This document shows, one piece after another, positions 1-6,070 of a stretch of DNA of 8,311 bases. Within the stretch, counting starts at the first letter, position 1, and each line of letters starts with the position of its first letter. The notes beneath the pieces were generated by a model. It did no database searches. It saw only the letters and a program-made list of their open reading frames with translations, and had not been told where the DNA came from. Position numbers and translations under genes: made by a program. This stretch comes from DATCMU01 sp036563245 (GTDB lineage Bacteria; Pseudomonadota; Alphaproteobacteria; Rhizobiales; Devosiaceae): the NCBI GenBank assembly GCA_036563245.1, contig DATCMU010000008.1:1-8311 (forward strand), given 5' to 3'.

Positions 1-240
1 ATGCCTGCCCGTTTCGCCCCTGTCCTGTTCGGATTCATCCTGTCGGCGCTCATGTCGCTAATCGTTTCCGGCATCGCGACCCTGCGCAATGCCGGTTTCG
101 TCGACGGATTCATCCCCCTTTGGCTGAGCGCCTGGATTCTCAGCTGGGCCATCGCCTTCCCGGTGGTGCTCGTCGTCGCACCGATCGCACGGCGACTGGT
201 CGGGATGCTTGTCAAGGCGCCCTCCGGCACGACCCGGTGA
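1..240 (+). CDS. Small two-helix membrane protein, DUF2798 type
   Basis: The 79-residue protein has two hydrophobic segments, roughly residues 6-27 and 40-62, joined by a short polar loop (about 30-37). A basic tail follows the second helix (ARR at 63-65). This size, layout and the small-residue-rich helices match the DUF2798 family of inner-membrane proteins, whose biochemical role is not known. The ATG is the first base of the window, so I cannot see a ribosome binding site or rule out a start further upstream, although 79 residues is normal for the family. Its TGA ends only ten bases before the exporter start, so the two genes are probably co-transcribed and possibly translationally coupled. 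A role as accessory to the exporter is inference from position only. Confidence 0.75.
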   Translation: MPARFAPVLFGFILSALMSLIVSGIATLRNAGFVDGFIPLWLSAWILSWAIAFPVVLVVAPIARRLVGMLVKAPSGTTR

Positions 241-250
241 TATCGAGATG

Positions 251-1675
251 ATGACCGATACGCGCGTATCCGCCTCGCAGACCCTGAAGCTGGCGGCGTT
301 GTCGCTGGCGATGTTGCTACCCTCACTCGGCACCAGCATCGCCAATGTGGCGTTGCCGGCCCTGGCGTCGTCCTTCGACGCACCGTTTCAGGCGGTGCAA
401 TGGGTTGTTATCGCTTACCTGCTATCCGTGACAACACTTGTTGTCGCGGCCGGGCGGCTTGGCGACTTGTTCGGCCGCAGGCGCCTCCTCGTGTCTGGCA
501 TCGGCATGTTCGCGCTGGCCTCGGTAGCGTGCAGCCTGGCACCGAACCTTGTCTGGCTCATCGCGTCACGCGGCATCCAGGGTTTCGGGGCGGCACTGAT
601 GATGGCCCTGACTGTCGCATCGGTCGGCGATATAGTGCCGCCCGACAAAACCGGCCGCGCCATGGGTTTGCTCGGGACTGTCTCCGCCGTCGGCACGGCA
701 CTTGGCCCTTCGCTCGGCGGCGTTCTGGTCGCGCACTATGGCTGGCCGTCGGTCTTTGCCGTCATGGCCGGCACGAGCGCGCCGGCCCTTGCCATCGCAC
801 TGCTGTCCTTGCCGGCGGAAACGCCCAAGGCCGTCCGGCCTTTGGGGTTCGACGGCGCTGGCATGCTGACCCTGGCGCTGGCGCTCGCCGCCTATGCGCT
901 GTCCGCCACGCTCCAAGTTGGCATCGGCATTACGCTCGTGCTGGTCGCAATCGCCGCTCTCGGGTTCATAGCATTCGTCCGCATCGAACGCGGCGCCCCC
1001 GCGCCGATGTTGCAGATCACCGCGCTGCGCGCTCTATCCGTGTCCACGGGCCTTGTGTCAGTGGCGCTCATCTCCGCCGTTGTCATGGCAAGCCTTGTCG
1101 TCGGGCCGTTCTATCTCGGCGATTCACTCGGCCTCGATCCGGCAGCGGTCGGCCTGATCATGTCCATCGGCCCGAGCGTCGCGGCTCTGACCGGCATTCC
1201 CGCCGGCCATCTCGTCGACCGGTTCAGTGCGACGCCGATGATCCTTGCGGGACTTGCCACCGTCGTGGCCGGCACCGTGATGATGTCGGTGCTGCCCGTC
1301 GTGACCGGTCTTGCCGGCTATATCGGCAGTATTGTGCTGGTGACCGCCGGTTATGCCCTTTTCCAGGCAGCGAACGGCACCGCCATCATGACTGGCGTGT
1401 CCAGGGAGCAGCGCGGGGTGATTTCCGGGCTTCTCGCGCTCGCCCGAAATCTCGGTCTTGTGACCGGCGCCTCAGTCATGGGTGGGCTGTTCGTCCTGGG
1501 ATCGCATAGCGTCGGACTTCCCGGACTCGCTGCGGGCAGCGCGGGCGGGCTGCAACTGACCTTTGCTGTATCTGCTCTGCTCGCAGGCATCGCGCTGGGC
1601 GCAGTCCTCTGGGGCAGCCGGCAGCACGTCCGACGCAATTCCAAGGATGGCTCGGCCGTGGACGCCTCCCAATAG
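251..1675 (+). CDS. DHA2-type multidrug efflux transporter of the major facilitator superfamily
   Basis: This 474-residue inner-membrane protein very likely exports drugs or other toxic compounds in exchange for protons. About 14 hydrophobic segments can be picked out, the number expected for the DHA2 (14-helix) group. Major facilitator motif A is clear at residues 68-79 (GRLGDLFGRRRL). Motif C, the antiporter signature, spans about 142-157 (GTVSAVGTALGPSLGG). The WVVIAYLL segment at 51-58 is also typical of DHA2 proteins. Two in-frame ATGs stand side by side at 248 and 251, with only a weak GGTGAT-like ribosome binding site that overlaps the previous stop codon. A TTG at 209 would add 14 residues but lies inside the upstream gene, so I reject it. 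The C-terminal tail after the last helix is short and polar. The substrate cannot be predicted from sequence. Confidence 0.9.
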   Translation: MTDTRVSASQTLKLAALSLAMLLPSLGTSIANVALPALASSFDAPFQAVQWVVIAYLLSVTTLVVAAGRLGDLFGRRRLLVSGIGMFALASVACSLAPNLVWLIASRGIQGFGAALMMALTVASVGDIVPPDKTGRAMGLLGTVSAVGTALGPSLGGVLVAHYGWPSVFAVMAGTSAPALAIALLSLPAETPKAVRPLGFDGAGMLTLALALAAYALSATLQVGIGITLVLVAIAALGFIAFVRIERGAPAPMLQITALRALSVSTGLVSVALISAVVMASLVVGPFYLGDSLGLDPAAVGLIMSIGPSVAALTGIPAGHLVDRFSATPMILAGLATVVAGTVMMSVLPVVTGLAGYIGSIVLVTAGYALFQAANGTAIMTGVSREQRGVISGLLALARNLGLVTGASVMGGLFVLGSHSVGLPGLAAGSAGGLQLTFAVSALLAGIALGAVLWGSRQHVRRNSKDGSAVDASQ

Positions 1676-1805
1676 ATTCCATGCAGTCTTCAAGCGTGCG
1701 GTGCGCGGACGGTACCGGCTGACGAGGGACCCCACCCGGAGCCCCTGATCCTCACCATCACCCGACCCGCGCGCCTCTTCCAAGTGATGCTACCTTTACC
1801 CTTCA

Positions 1806-1961
1806 CTATCGTGAGCCCGCCGCAAACGCGGCCGGGTAAAAGGCGGAGAGCCAGGCCCGCTTGTGCTGAGCAAACGCCAAACGGCTGGGCAAGCCAGGAG
1901 CCCAGTGGGCAGTTAAGAAGACCAGGATTTGTTCACCCACCTGAACGGCGAGTCGACTCAT
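1806..1961 (-). CDS. Doubtful 51-residue open frame, possibly part of the same remnant
   Basis: A minus-strand frame from the ATG at 1961 to a TAG at 1806-1808 encodes 51 residues beginning MSRLAVQVGEQILVFLTAHW, with a plausible mixed hydrophobic and polar pattern. The frame remains open upstream of this ATG to about 2122, so the ATG may not be a real start, and no ribosome binding site stands in front of it. It could be the tail of the decayed sequence that ends at 2059, a small independent gene, or chance. I recognise no family. Confidence 0.15.
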   Translation of the reverse strand: MSRLAVQVGEQILVFLTAHWAPGLPSRLAFAQHKRAWLSAFYPAAFAAGSR

Positions 1962-2058
1962 CTCGGAGATCAGCGCTTCGAGGTGAAGCCGTCGTGCACC
2001 TTCGCTTGCGAGAACTCCTTTCTGCGCGCCTTTTTGTCCGCGAGGCGTTAGCGCTCGA

Positions 2059-2500
2059 TTAGCTTGCGGTCGCCGGCGAAAGGCCGAGTAGGGATACGGT
2101 TTCCAGCACGTCGCGCAGGATCAGCGCGCTATTCTGGTGGTAGCCGGAAGCGCCAGCTTTAGGTTCGCGCCGAACGCGTTGAAGGTCCGCATGCCGAGAA
2201 CCTGAGTGACTTTCAGATCCTCATCGACGGTATCGAACTGGCGGAGGATGTCGGGAACATCCATCGCCGCATGTTCGGCATTACGCCAACCCCCATCAGG
2301 AATGACGGCGGCAAGCTCAGCGATGCCGCAAGCGCCTGAAAATCCTGTCGCAAAAAGACCGCATCGCCGGCAATTTGCGGTCGAGCAGCCGCCAAGGGTG
2401 CAGTGAAGTCTGGTCAGGCTCTGAGCAGTGGCTGGCGAACGAAAGCGGGTGAACGGTGGATCGACCGCGATGGAGAACGCGCGTTCCAGTTGTGCCTTGA
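2059..2500 (-). pseudogene. Probable decayed coding sequence with a one-base frame break (unidentified)
   Basis: Reading the minus strand leftward from about 2500, one frame stays open through protein-like text, including PDILRQFDTVDEDLKVTQVL (about 2263-2204) and MRTFNAFGANLKLA, then meets a stop near 2123. Switching frame by one base at about 2150-2148 restores sensible sequence (SGYHQNSALILRDVLETVSL, then LGLSPATAS) ending at a TAA at 2059-2061. The simplest reading is a gene fragment with a single-base deletion. No start codon with a ribosome binding site is visible, and the upstream part (about 2340-2500) is less convincing. I do not recognise the family. The last 30 residues loosely resemble the C-terminus of small phage terminase proteins (P27 type), but that is too weak to assign. 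Confidence 0.4.
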
Positions 2501-2503
2501 CGC

Positions 2504-3100
2504 CTAGCCCCGGCTCTTCTTGATCGGGTGGAGCGCTTCGCCTCTTGCCAGCATTTCGACAAAGTCCGCTATCCGCTTCGCGCGGGTTTGGGGTCGCCTG
2601 GCATCGTTCACGCGGTAGATCACGGCAAAGCGGTTGGCCCTGTCGAGGGTTTCGAAAAATCTGGCGGCTGCCTGGTTGCCTTCAAGTGCGAGGATGAGGT
2701 CTGCTGGAGGTTCGGCTGTACCCTGCGACTGGTACGCGGACGCCCAGCGACCGTCCCTTTTGGCTTGATCGACTTCGCGCAAACCGGCAGGCGTCAGCCG
2801 GCCCAGCTCTGCAAGGCGTTCGGCGATATCGCGGTTCCTGGCCGACCATCGACTTCCCGGACGGCGTGGTGTCATCCTGACCAGGTAGGAGTGCTCATCC
2901 AATGCCTGCAACTGGCCATCGATCCAGCCACAGCTGATGGCGGCTTCGATGGCTTCCTGCTTGCTGACGGTTGGCGCGGGCGCTCCCCGCTTTGAAAGCC
3001 TGAGCCAGAATCCCGCGGATTCGCGTTCCAAGGACGACATATGCGTCTCAAGGTCGGCCTGTTTTTCAAAGGACAGAATCGGGAGGTCGGTTGGCGGCAT
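2504..3100 (-). CDS. YdeI/OmpD-associated (OmdA) family protein
   Basis: The 198-residue protein matches the YdeI/OmpD-associated family along its whole length. It has the N-terminal hallmark GWIDG at residues 58-62 and TPRRPGSRWSARN at 77-89. The AG...AKRDGRW segment follows at about 105-119. The C-terminal OmdA-type helical domain covers about 131-190 and includes AARFF and the RRPQTRAKRI segment at 168-177. In Salmonella a member has been linked to resistance to cationic antimicrobial peptides. Most members have no proven activity, so that role here is inference. The ATG at 3100 is chosen because GGGAG lies seven bases upstream. The frame remains open for another 160 codons upstream, but that part translates into arginine-, serine- and cysteine-rich text and runs into the TetR gene in another frame. 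The gene is soluble, with no signal peptide or membrane segment. Confidence 0.88.
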   Translation of the reverse strand: MPPTDLPILSFEKQADLETHMSSLERESAGFWLRLSKRGAPAPTVSKQEAIEAAISCGWIDGQLQALDEHSYLVRMTPRRPGSRWSARNRDIAERLAELGRLTPAGLREVDQAKRDGRWASAYQSQGTAEPPADLILALEGNQAAARFFETLDRANRFAVIYRVNDARRPQTRAKRIADFVEMLARGEALHPIKKSRG

Positions 3101-3242
3101 GCGAGATCTCCCGGGCTGAAATGAATGCGTCTTGGGATGCTCGGCCTCAAAAAAACGCGCAATATCTCGATAGCGCTTCGGCCTGACACCCGTCACCTTG
3201 TTGCAGACGGTGCAGGGCCTTCCAAATCCAGCAAAAGAATAG

Positions 3243-3277
3243 CGGGCCTGCCATTTAAGGGGAACCCCGGGCCTGCC
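3243..3277. repeat. Ten-base direct repeat flanking a small inverted repeat
   Basis: CGGGCCTGCC occurs at 3243-3252 and again at 3268-3277, a 25-base spacing. Between the copies, overlapping the second by one base, sits GGGGAACCCC (3259-3268), with four-base complementary arms. The repeats lie in the 253-base gap between the end of the TetR gene and the YdeI-like gene. They could be regulatory or a minor duplication, and chance is possible in such GC-rich DNA. I see no strong sigma-70 promoter or T-run terminator elsewhere in this gap. Confidence 0.3.
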
Positions 3278-3353
3278 GGTCCGCAGTTTGGCGTCTCGTG
3301 CCCACCCGCCTCGTCCGAGATCTTGCGTTGTCGCGGCACGGCAGGCAGCGCGT

Positions 3354-3914
3354 TCAGGTCCGGCCAAGGCCCTCGGCAAAGACCGAAAGCAGCCGGACCA
3401 GCGACTCCTCTGTATCAATGGGCATGCCGAACCCGCCCGCGCTTTCCAGCGATACGAAGCCCTGGATGATCGCCCGCAGACCGCGCGTGGCGTGAAGCGC
3501 CTCCTCGTCTTCAAGCCCGTATCCGGACAGGACCGCAAGCACGGTTTCGAGCACGTCCCGGCTTGCCAGGGCCAGTTCCTCGTCATTCCCGGGGACGGCC
3601 CTGATCGAGGCGTTGTAGAGGCCGGGATGGTCCAGCGCGAACTGGCGATAGGCGCGCCCCAGGGCGATCAGGGCATCCTTTCGGGCCAGGCCGACCGCAG
3701 CTTTCGACATGCGGGCATTCGCCTCGCGGATGCCGCGCAGGGTAAGTTCGCGCTGGATATCGGCGAGGCCGCCCACGTGATTGTAGAGCGAGGGCGCCTT
3801 GACCTTGAGGTCTCTGGCGAGGCGGGCGAGCGTCACGGCGTCCAGCCCATCCCTGTCCGCGAGGCTGCAGGCCGCGTCAATCACGGCCTGCCTGTCCAGT
3901 CCAGCTCTGGGCAT
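3354..3914 (-). CDS. TetR-family transcriptional regulator with WHG-type C-terminal domain
   Basis: This is a 186-residue dimeric repressor-type protein. The N-terminal DNA-binding domain fills about residues 7-53, with the helix-turn-helix at about 27-47 (VTLARLARDLKVKAPSLYNHV), where the SLYNHV end is the usual recognition-helix signature. The C-terminal part, about 80-181, carries features of the WHG (TetR_C_33) ligand domain: HPGLY at 96-100 and the GGFGMPID stretch near 160-167. The ATG at 3914 follows the hydrolase stop by three bases, with only a weak CGGGGC-like ribosome binding site, so translation probably depends on coupling to the hydrolase. A regulator co-transcribed with its neighbour commonly controls that operon. 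The inverted repeats upstream of the hydrolase are the natural candidates for its site. The inducer is unknown. Confidence 0.9.
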   Translation of the reverse strand: MPRAGLDRQAVIDAACSLADRDGLDAVTLARLARDLKVKAPSLYNHVGGLADIQRELTLRGIREANARMSKAAVGLARKDALIALGRAYRQFALDHPGLYNASIRAVPGNDEELALASRDVLETVLAVLSGYGLEDEEALHATRGLRAIIQGFVSLESAGGFGMPIDTEESLVRLLSVFAEGLGRT

Positions 3915-3917
3915 GGC

Positions 3918-4871
3918 TCAGTTCGCCCCGGTCTGGCGCGCGAAGGCACTGATCCTGTCGGCAACCAGTGTCGGTTGTTCGACCTGGGGATAGTGCCCGG
4001 CGCCATCCACCATGACGATTTTACCGTTGAGCAATTCTGCCACCTTTCCGGCTTCCTTGCGCGGGTCGGGGAAGTCCGGGTCGGCAGTGCCCATGAAGAT
4101 CAGGGTTGGTGCGGTAATCTCGTGCAACCGTGCCGCCACGTCCGCCTTGGAAACCGCCAGCATGCCGCGCAGCGAGTCCATGCGGCCCGGCTCGGTGAAA
4201 CTGGCGACCAGCGCCTTCTTATAGGCATCGAAATCGTCCGGGGTCTGGCCATAAAGCGACGCGTAGAATTTCCCCCACATGGTCGGGGCCCAGGGGCCGT
4301 TGAGCCCGACTTTCACCATCGCGCCCATGATCAGGTTCTGCCACCAGGCCGTATCGGTCTCGCTGCGAACGAAGGGGCCGATCAGCACGAGCTTGCTGAC
4401 CATTTCCGGCGCATCCGCGGCGGCCCATGCAACTGCGGCCGCGCCCATGGAATCGCCGACAAGAACCGCGGGGCCGGCGTCGAGATGGCTCACGAGCGCC
4501 TCGACATCGCTGCCCAGGGACGCTGAATGATAATCGCTCCAGCCCGTCGAAGACTGGCCGTGTCCCCGCAGGTCCATGGTGACCACCCGGAACCCCGCTT
4601 CGACCAGTTTCGGTGCGACCTTGCGATATTCGGCGCGGATGTCGCCGAGGCCTGGAACCATGACCACCAGCGGGCCTTCGCCCCTGTCGTCATAGGCAAT
4701 GCGGCCCTCGGGCCTGTCGAGGAAGGAGGGGCTGGTCAGGAAACGGGAGATTTCGTTGCGATCGGTCATCTTGTCGGTCTCCGAAGACGGTAGGGCAGAA
4801 GCGGTAACGGCGGCGGCTCCGGCCAGGATGCCGGCTCCGATAAGGGCGAGCACTGTGCGTTTGCGCGACAT
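3918..4871 (-). CDS. Exported alpha/beta hydrolase
   Basis: The 317-residue protein is an alpha/beta-fold hydrolase with a complete-looking catalytic set: oxyanion-hole segment PGLGD at 73-77, nucleophile elbow GDSMG with Ser141, an acid in MGTADPDFPD (Asp264 or Asp266), and His293 in GAGHYPQVEQP. DLRGHGQS at 100-107 is typical of the family. An N-terminal segment, about residues 4-26, begins with SRKR and is followed by a hydrophobic alanine-rich core ending near ASA. It looks like a Sec signal peptide or an uncleaved membrane anchor, so the enzyme probably works in the periplasm or at the membrane. The ATG at 4871 has AAAGG about nine bases upstream. The frame is open to 4961, but that extension would cover the promoter palindromes. 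A later Met at residue 35 would give a cytosolic form. The substrate (ester, lactone, amide or other) cannot be read from the sequence. It is the first gene of a unit with the TetR regulator. Confidence 0.88.
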   Translation of the reverse strand: MSRKRTVLALIGAGILAGAAAVTASALPSSETDKMTDRNEISRFLTSPSFLDRPEGRIAYDDRGEGPLVVMVPGLGDIRAEYRKVAPKLVEAGFRVVTMDLRGHGQSSTGWSDYHSASLGSDVEALVSHLDAGPAVLVGDSMGAAAVAWAAADAPEMVSKLVLIGPFVRSETDTAWWQNLIMGAMVKVGLNGPWAPTMWGKFYASLYGQTPDDFDAYKKALVASFTEPGRMDSLRGMLAVSKADVAARLHEITAPTLIFMGTADPDFPDPRKEAGKVAELLNGKIVMVDGAGHYPQVEQPTLVADRISAFARQTGAN

Positions 4872-4904
4872 GGTTGGGCCTTTCTCGTGTGCGTCAGGAT
4901 ATGA

Positions 4905-4925
4905 AAAACTAATATACTTAGTTTT
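4905..4925. promoter_or_regulatory. Perfect 8-base inverted repeat, candidate TetR operator
   Basis: AAAACTAA at 4905-4912 and TTAGTTTT at 4918-4925 are exact reverse complements around a five-base centre. The site lies 34-54 bases upstream of the hydrolase start codon. On the minus strand it contains TATATT (4916-4911), a reasonable -10 element, so a protein bound here would block transcription. Symmetric sites of this size are typical of TetR-family operators, and the TetR gene is in the same unit. That this TetR protein binds here is inference. Confidence 0.6.
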
Positions 4926-4929
4926 ATTG

Positions 4930-4942
4930 CTATGGAACATAG
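4930..4942. promoter_or_regulatory. Second perfect inverted repeat in the hydrolase promoter region
   Basis: CTATG at 4930-4934 and CATAG at 4938-4942 pair exactly around GAA. The site falls where a -35 element would stand for the TATATT at 4916-4911, and the -35 match itself is poor. It differs in sequence from the neighbouring 21-base palindrome, so it may be bound by another regulator, be part of an extended site, or be chance. The local DNA (about 4900-4950) is clearly AT-rich against the GC-rich surroundings, as expected of a promoter. Confidence 0.4.
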
Positions 4943-5069
4943 ATTTTTGAATACCGGCCATGCACGCGTGAATGGGTGGGCAGGCCGCGCGGGGAGCAAT
5001 TGGGATGTCTTGTTCCGTGGGTATCCGTTCGACGGCGGCTTGCCTTGCCGAGCATTTGCCCCGGAAACG

Positions 5070-5990
5070 CTAGATCGTCCAGGCCGTCTTGTAATCCACC
5101 AGTTCGCAATAGCCCCTGGCGGCGGCGCGGGCCTGTTCCACCACCAGGTTGGTCACGTCGGGGTGTACGCTCGATTGGTAGGTTCCCACGATCGGCATGG
5201 GCGGGAAGGCTTTCGTGACCTTGATCGGCGCCAGCAGGCCAGATGCGATCTCGCGCTGGATGGTGACGGTGGGAATGGCGCTGATGCCGAAGCCCTCGAT
5301 CAGCAGGTTGATGATCGCATAGAGCGAATTGGAACTGGTCATCTTGGAGGCCAGAACCCGCTCGTCCTGGAAGTAGGGCGCAATCTGGCGATAGGGCGGG
5401 GTGTTCTTGGGAAAGGTAATGATCGGCATTTGCGCCAGCTGGTCGACATCATAGGTCGCGCCGGGATCGATCAGCTTTGGCGAGCCCGCCCAGATCATCT
5501 CCCACACACAGGCGTTGAAGGTTCTCAGCCCGTCCCCGATCGCGGGATCGAGGCAGAAGATCAGGTCCAGATCGCCGCGCTCCATGTCCTGCACGAGATG
5601 CTGGGTGCCTTCAACGATCAGTTCGACCCTGAGATTGGGCACTGTCTGGTGCAGCGAGTCCACCACGCCCGGCATCCAGGTCGAGGCCACCGAGTCGATC
5701 GCGCCGATCCGGACGACCTCGGGGAACTGGCCTTCGGGATTGCGGACGATTTCGCGCAGTTTCTCGATCGTGCCGAGGATTTCCAGGAACCCCTGCAGTA
5801 CACGCTCCCCTTCAATGGTCAGCCTGAATTCCCCGGCGCGCCGGTTGACCAACTGGCATCCGAGTTCTGCTTCAAGGCTGGCGAGCCGCGACGAGATCGC
5901 CGGCTGCGTGGTGTGCATCTGTTCGGCGGTCCGCCCGAAATGGCGCGTGCGGGCCAGGGTCACGAAAGTCTGCATGTCGAGATCGCGCAT
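5070..5990 (-). CDS. LysR-type transcriptional regulator
   Basis: The 306-residue protein has the standard LysR architecture and length. An N-terminal winged helix-turn-helix covers residues 1-60, with the recognition region at about 20-40 containing TAEQMHTTQPAISSRLASLE. A linker helix leads to the co-inducer-binding domain, about residues 90-295, which starts VVRIGAIDSVASTWMP. It would bind DNA as a tetramer and respond to a small metabolite. The ATG at 5990 has an AAGAG-like weak ribosome binding site six bases upstream. A second Met at residue 6 would shorten the first helix. It is on the same strand as the aldehyde dehydrogenase and 80 bases downstream of it, with a hairpin between them. 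Control of the amine uptake and oxidation genes is plausible but not shown. LysR regulators usually act on a divergent neighbour, and there is none here. Confidence 0.92.
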   Translation of the reverse strand: MRDLDMQTFVTLARTRHFGRTAEQMHTTQPAISSRLASLEAELGCQLVNRRAGEFRLTIEGERVLQGFLEILGTIEKLREIVRNPEGQFPEVVRIGAIDSVASTWMPGVVDSLHQTVPNLRVELIVEGTQHLVQDMERGDLDLIFCLDPAIGDGLRTFNACVWEMIWAGSPKLIDPGATYDVDQLAQMPIITFPKNTPPYRQIAPYFQDERVLASKMTSSNSLYAIINLLIEGFGISAIPTVTIQREIASGLLAPIKVTKAFPPMPIVGTYQSSVHPDVTNLVVEQARAAARGYCELVDYKTAWTI

Positions 5991-6019
5991 GCCGGACTCT
6001 TAGTGCCTTTCCGGTCAAA

Positions 6020-6036
6020 GGGGAATCAGGTTCCCC
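6020..6036 (-). terminator. Short hairpin after the aldehyde dehydrogenase gene, possible weak terminator
   Basis: On the minus strand GGGGAA, a five-base loop, and TTCCCC are followed directly by TTT. This lies 35-51 bases past the dehydrogenase stop codon and about 30 bases before the LysR start. The six-base stem is GC-rich but the T-run is very short, so termination would be partial at best. The same symmetric sequence could instead be a regulator binding site in front of the LysR gene. Confidence 0.35.
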
Positions 6037-6070
6037 GATTGCCGGCGCGTCACCCGCAGGCGGAAACCTC

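Larger units (their letters stand above)
1676..2503. other. Gene-poor stretch with decayed coding traces
   Basis: No intact, family-recognisable gene lies in these roughly 830 bases between the exporter and the YdeI-like gene. Short open frames on both strands read as low-complexity, arginine- and serine-rich shadow translations. The exception is the minus strand, where two stretches look like former coding sequence (listed separately). I see no clear hairpin with a T-run behind the exporter stop, no insertion-sequence ends and no tRNA. The stretch may be a junction where material was inserted and then eroded. Confidence 0.5.

Noticed and set aside
209..250. TTG start for the exporter at 209
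   Set aside because: It would overlap the DUF2798 gene by 32 bases and add an unusual RRPPARPGD leader. The ATG pair at 248 and 251 fits the family better.
400..1509. Plus-strand open frame of 369 codons inside the exporter
   Set aside because: It lies in another frame of the exporter and its arginine-, histidine- and cysteine-rich translation lacks any domain.
3101..3586. A 160-residue N-terminal extension of the YdeI-like protein
   Set aside because: The extension overlaps the TetR gene in a different frame and reads as low-quality sequence, whereas the ATG at 3100 has a good ribosome binding site and gives the normal family length.
3288..4526. Plus-strand open frame of 412 codons
   Set aside because: It lies antisense to the TetR and hydrolase genes, both of which show clear family motifs, and its translation is rich in G, R, H and Q with no recognisable domain. 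Long shadow frames are expected in GC-rich DNA.
4872..4961. Extended start of the hydrolase at 4961
   Set aside because: It would translate the AT-rich promoter and both palindromes and place a 30-residue polar leader before the signal peptide.
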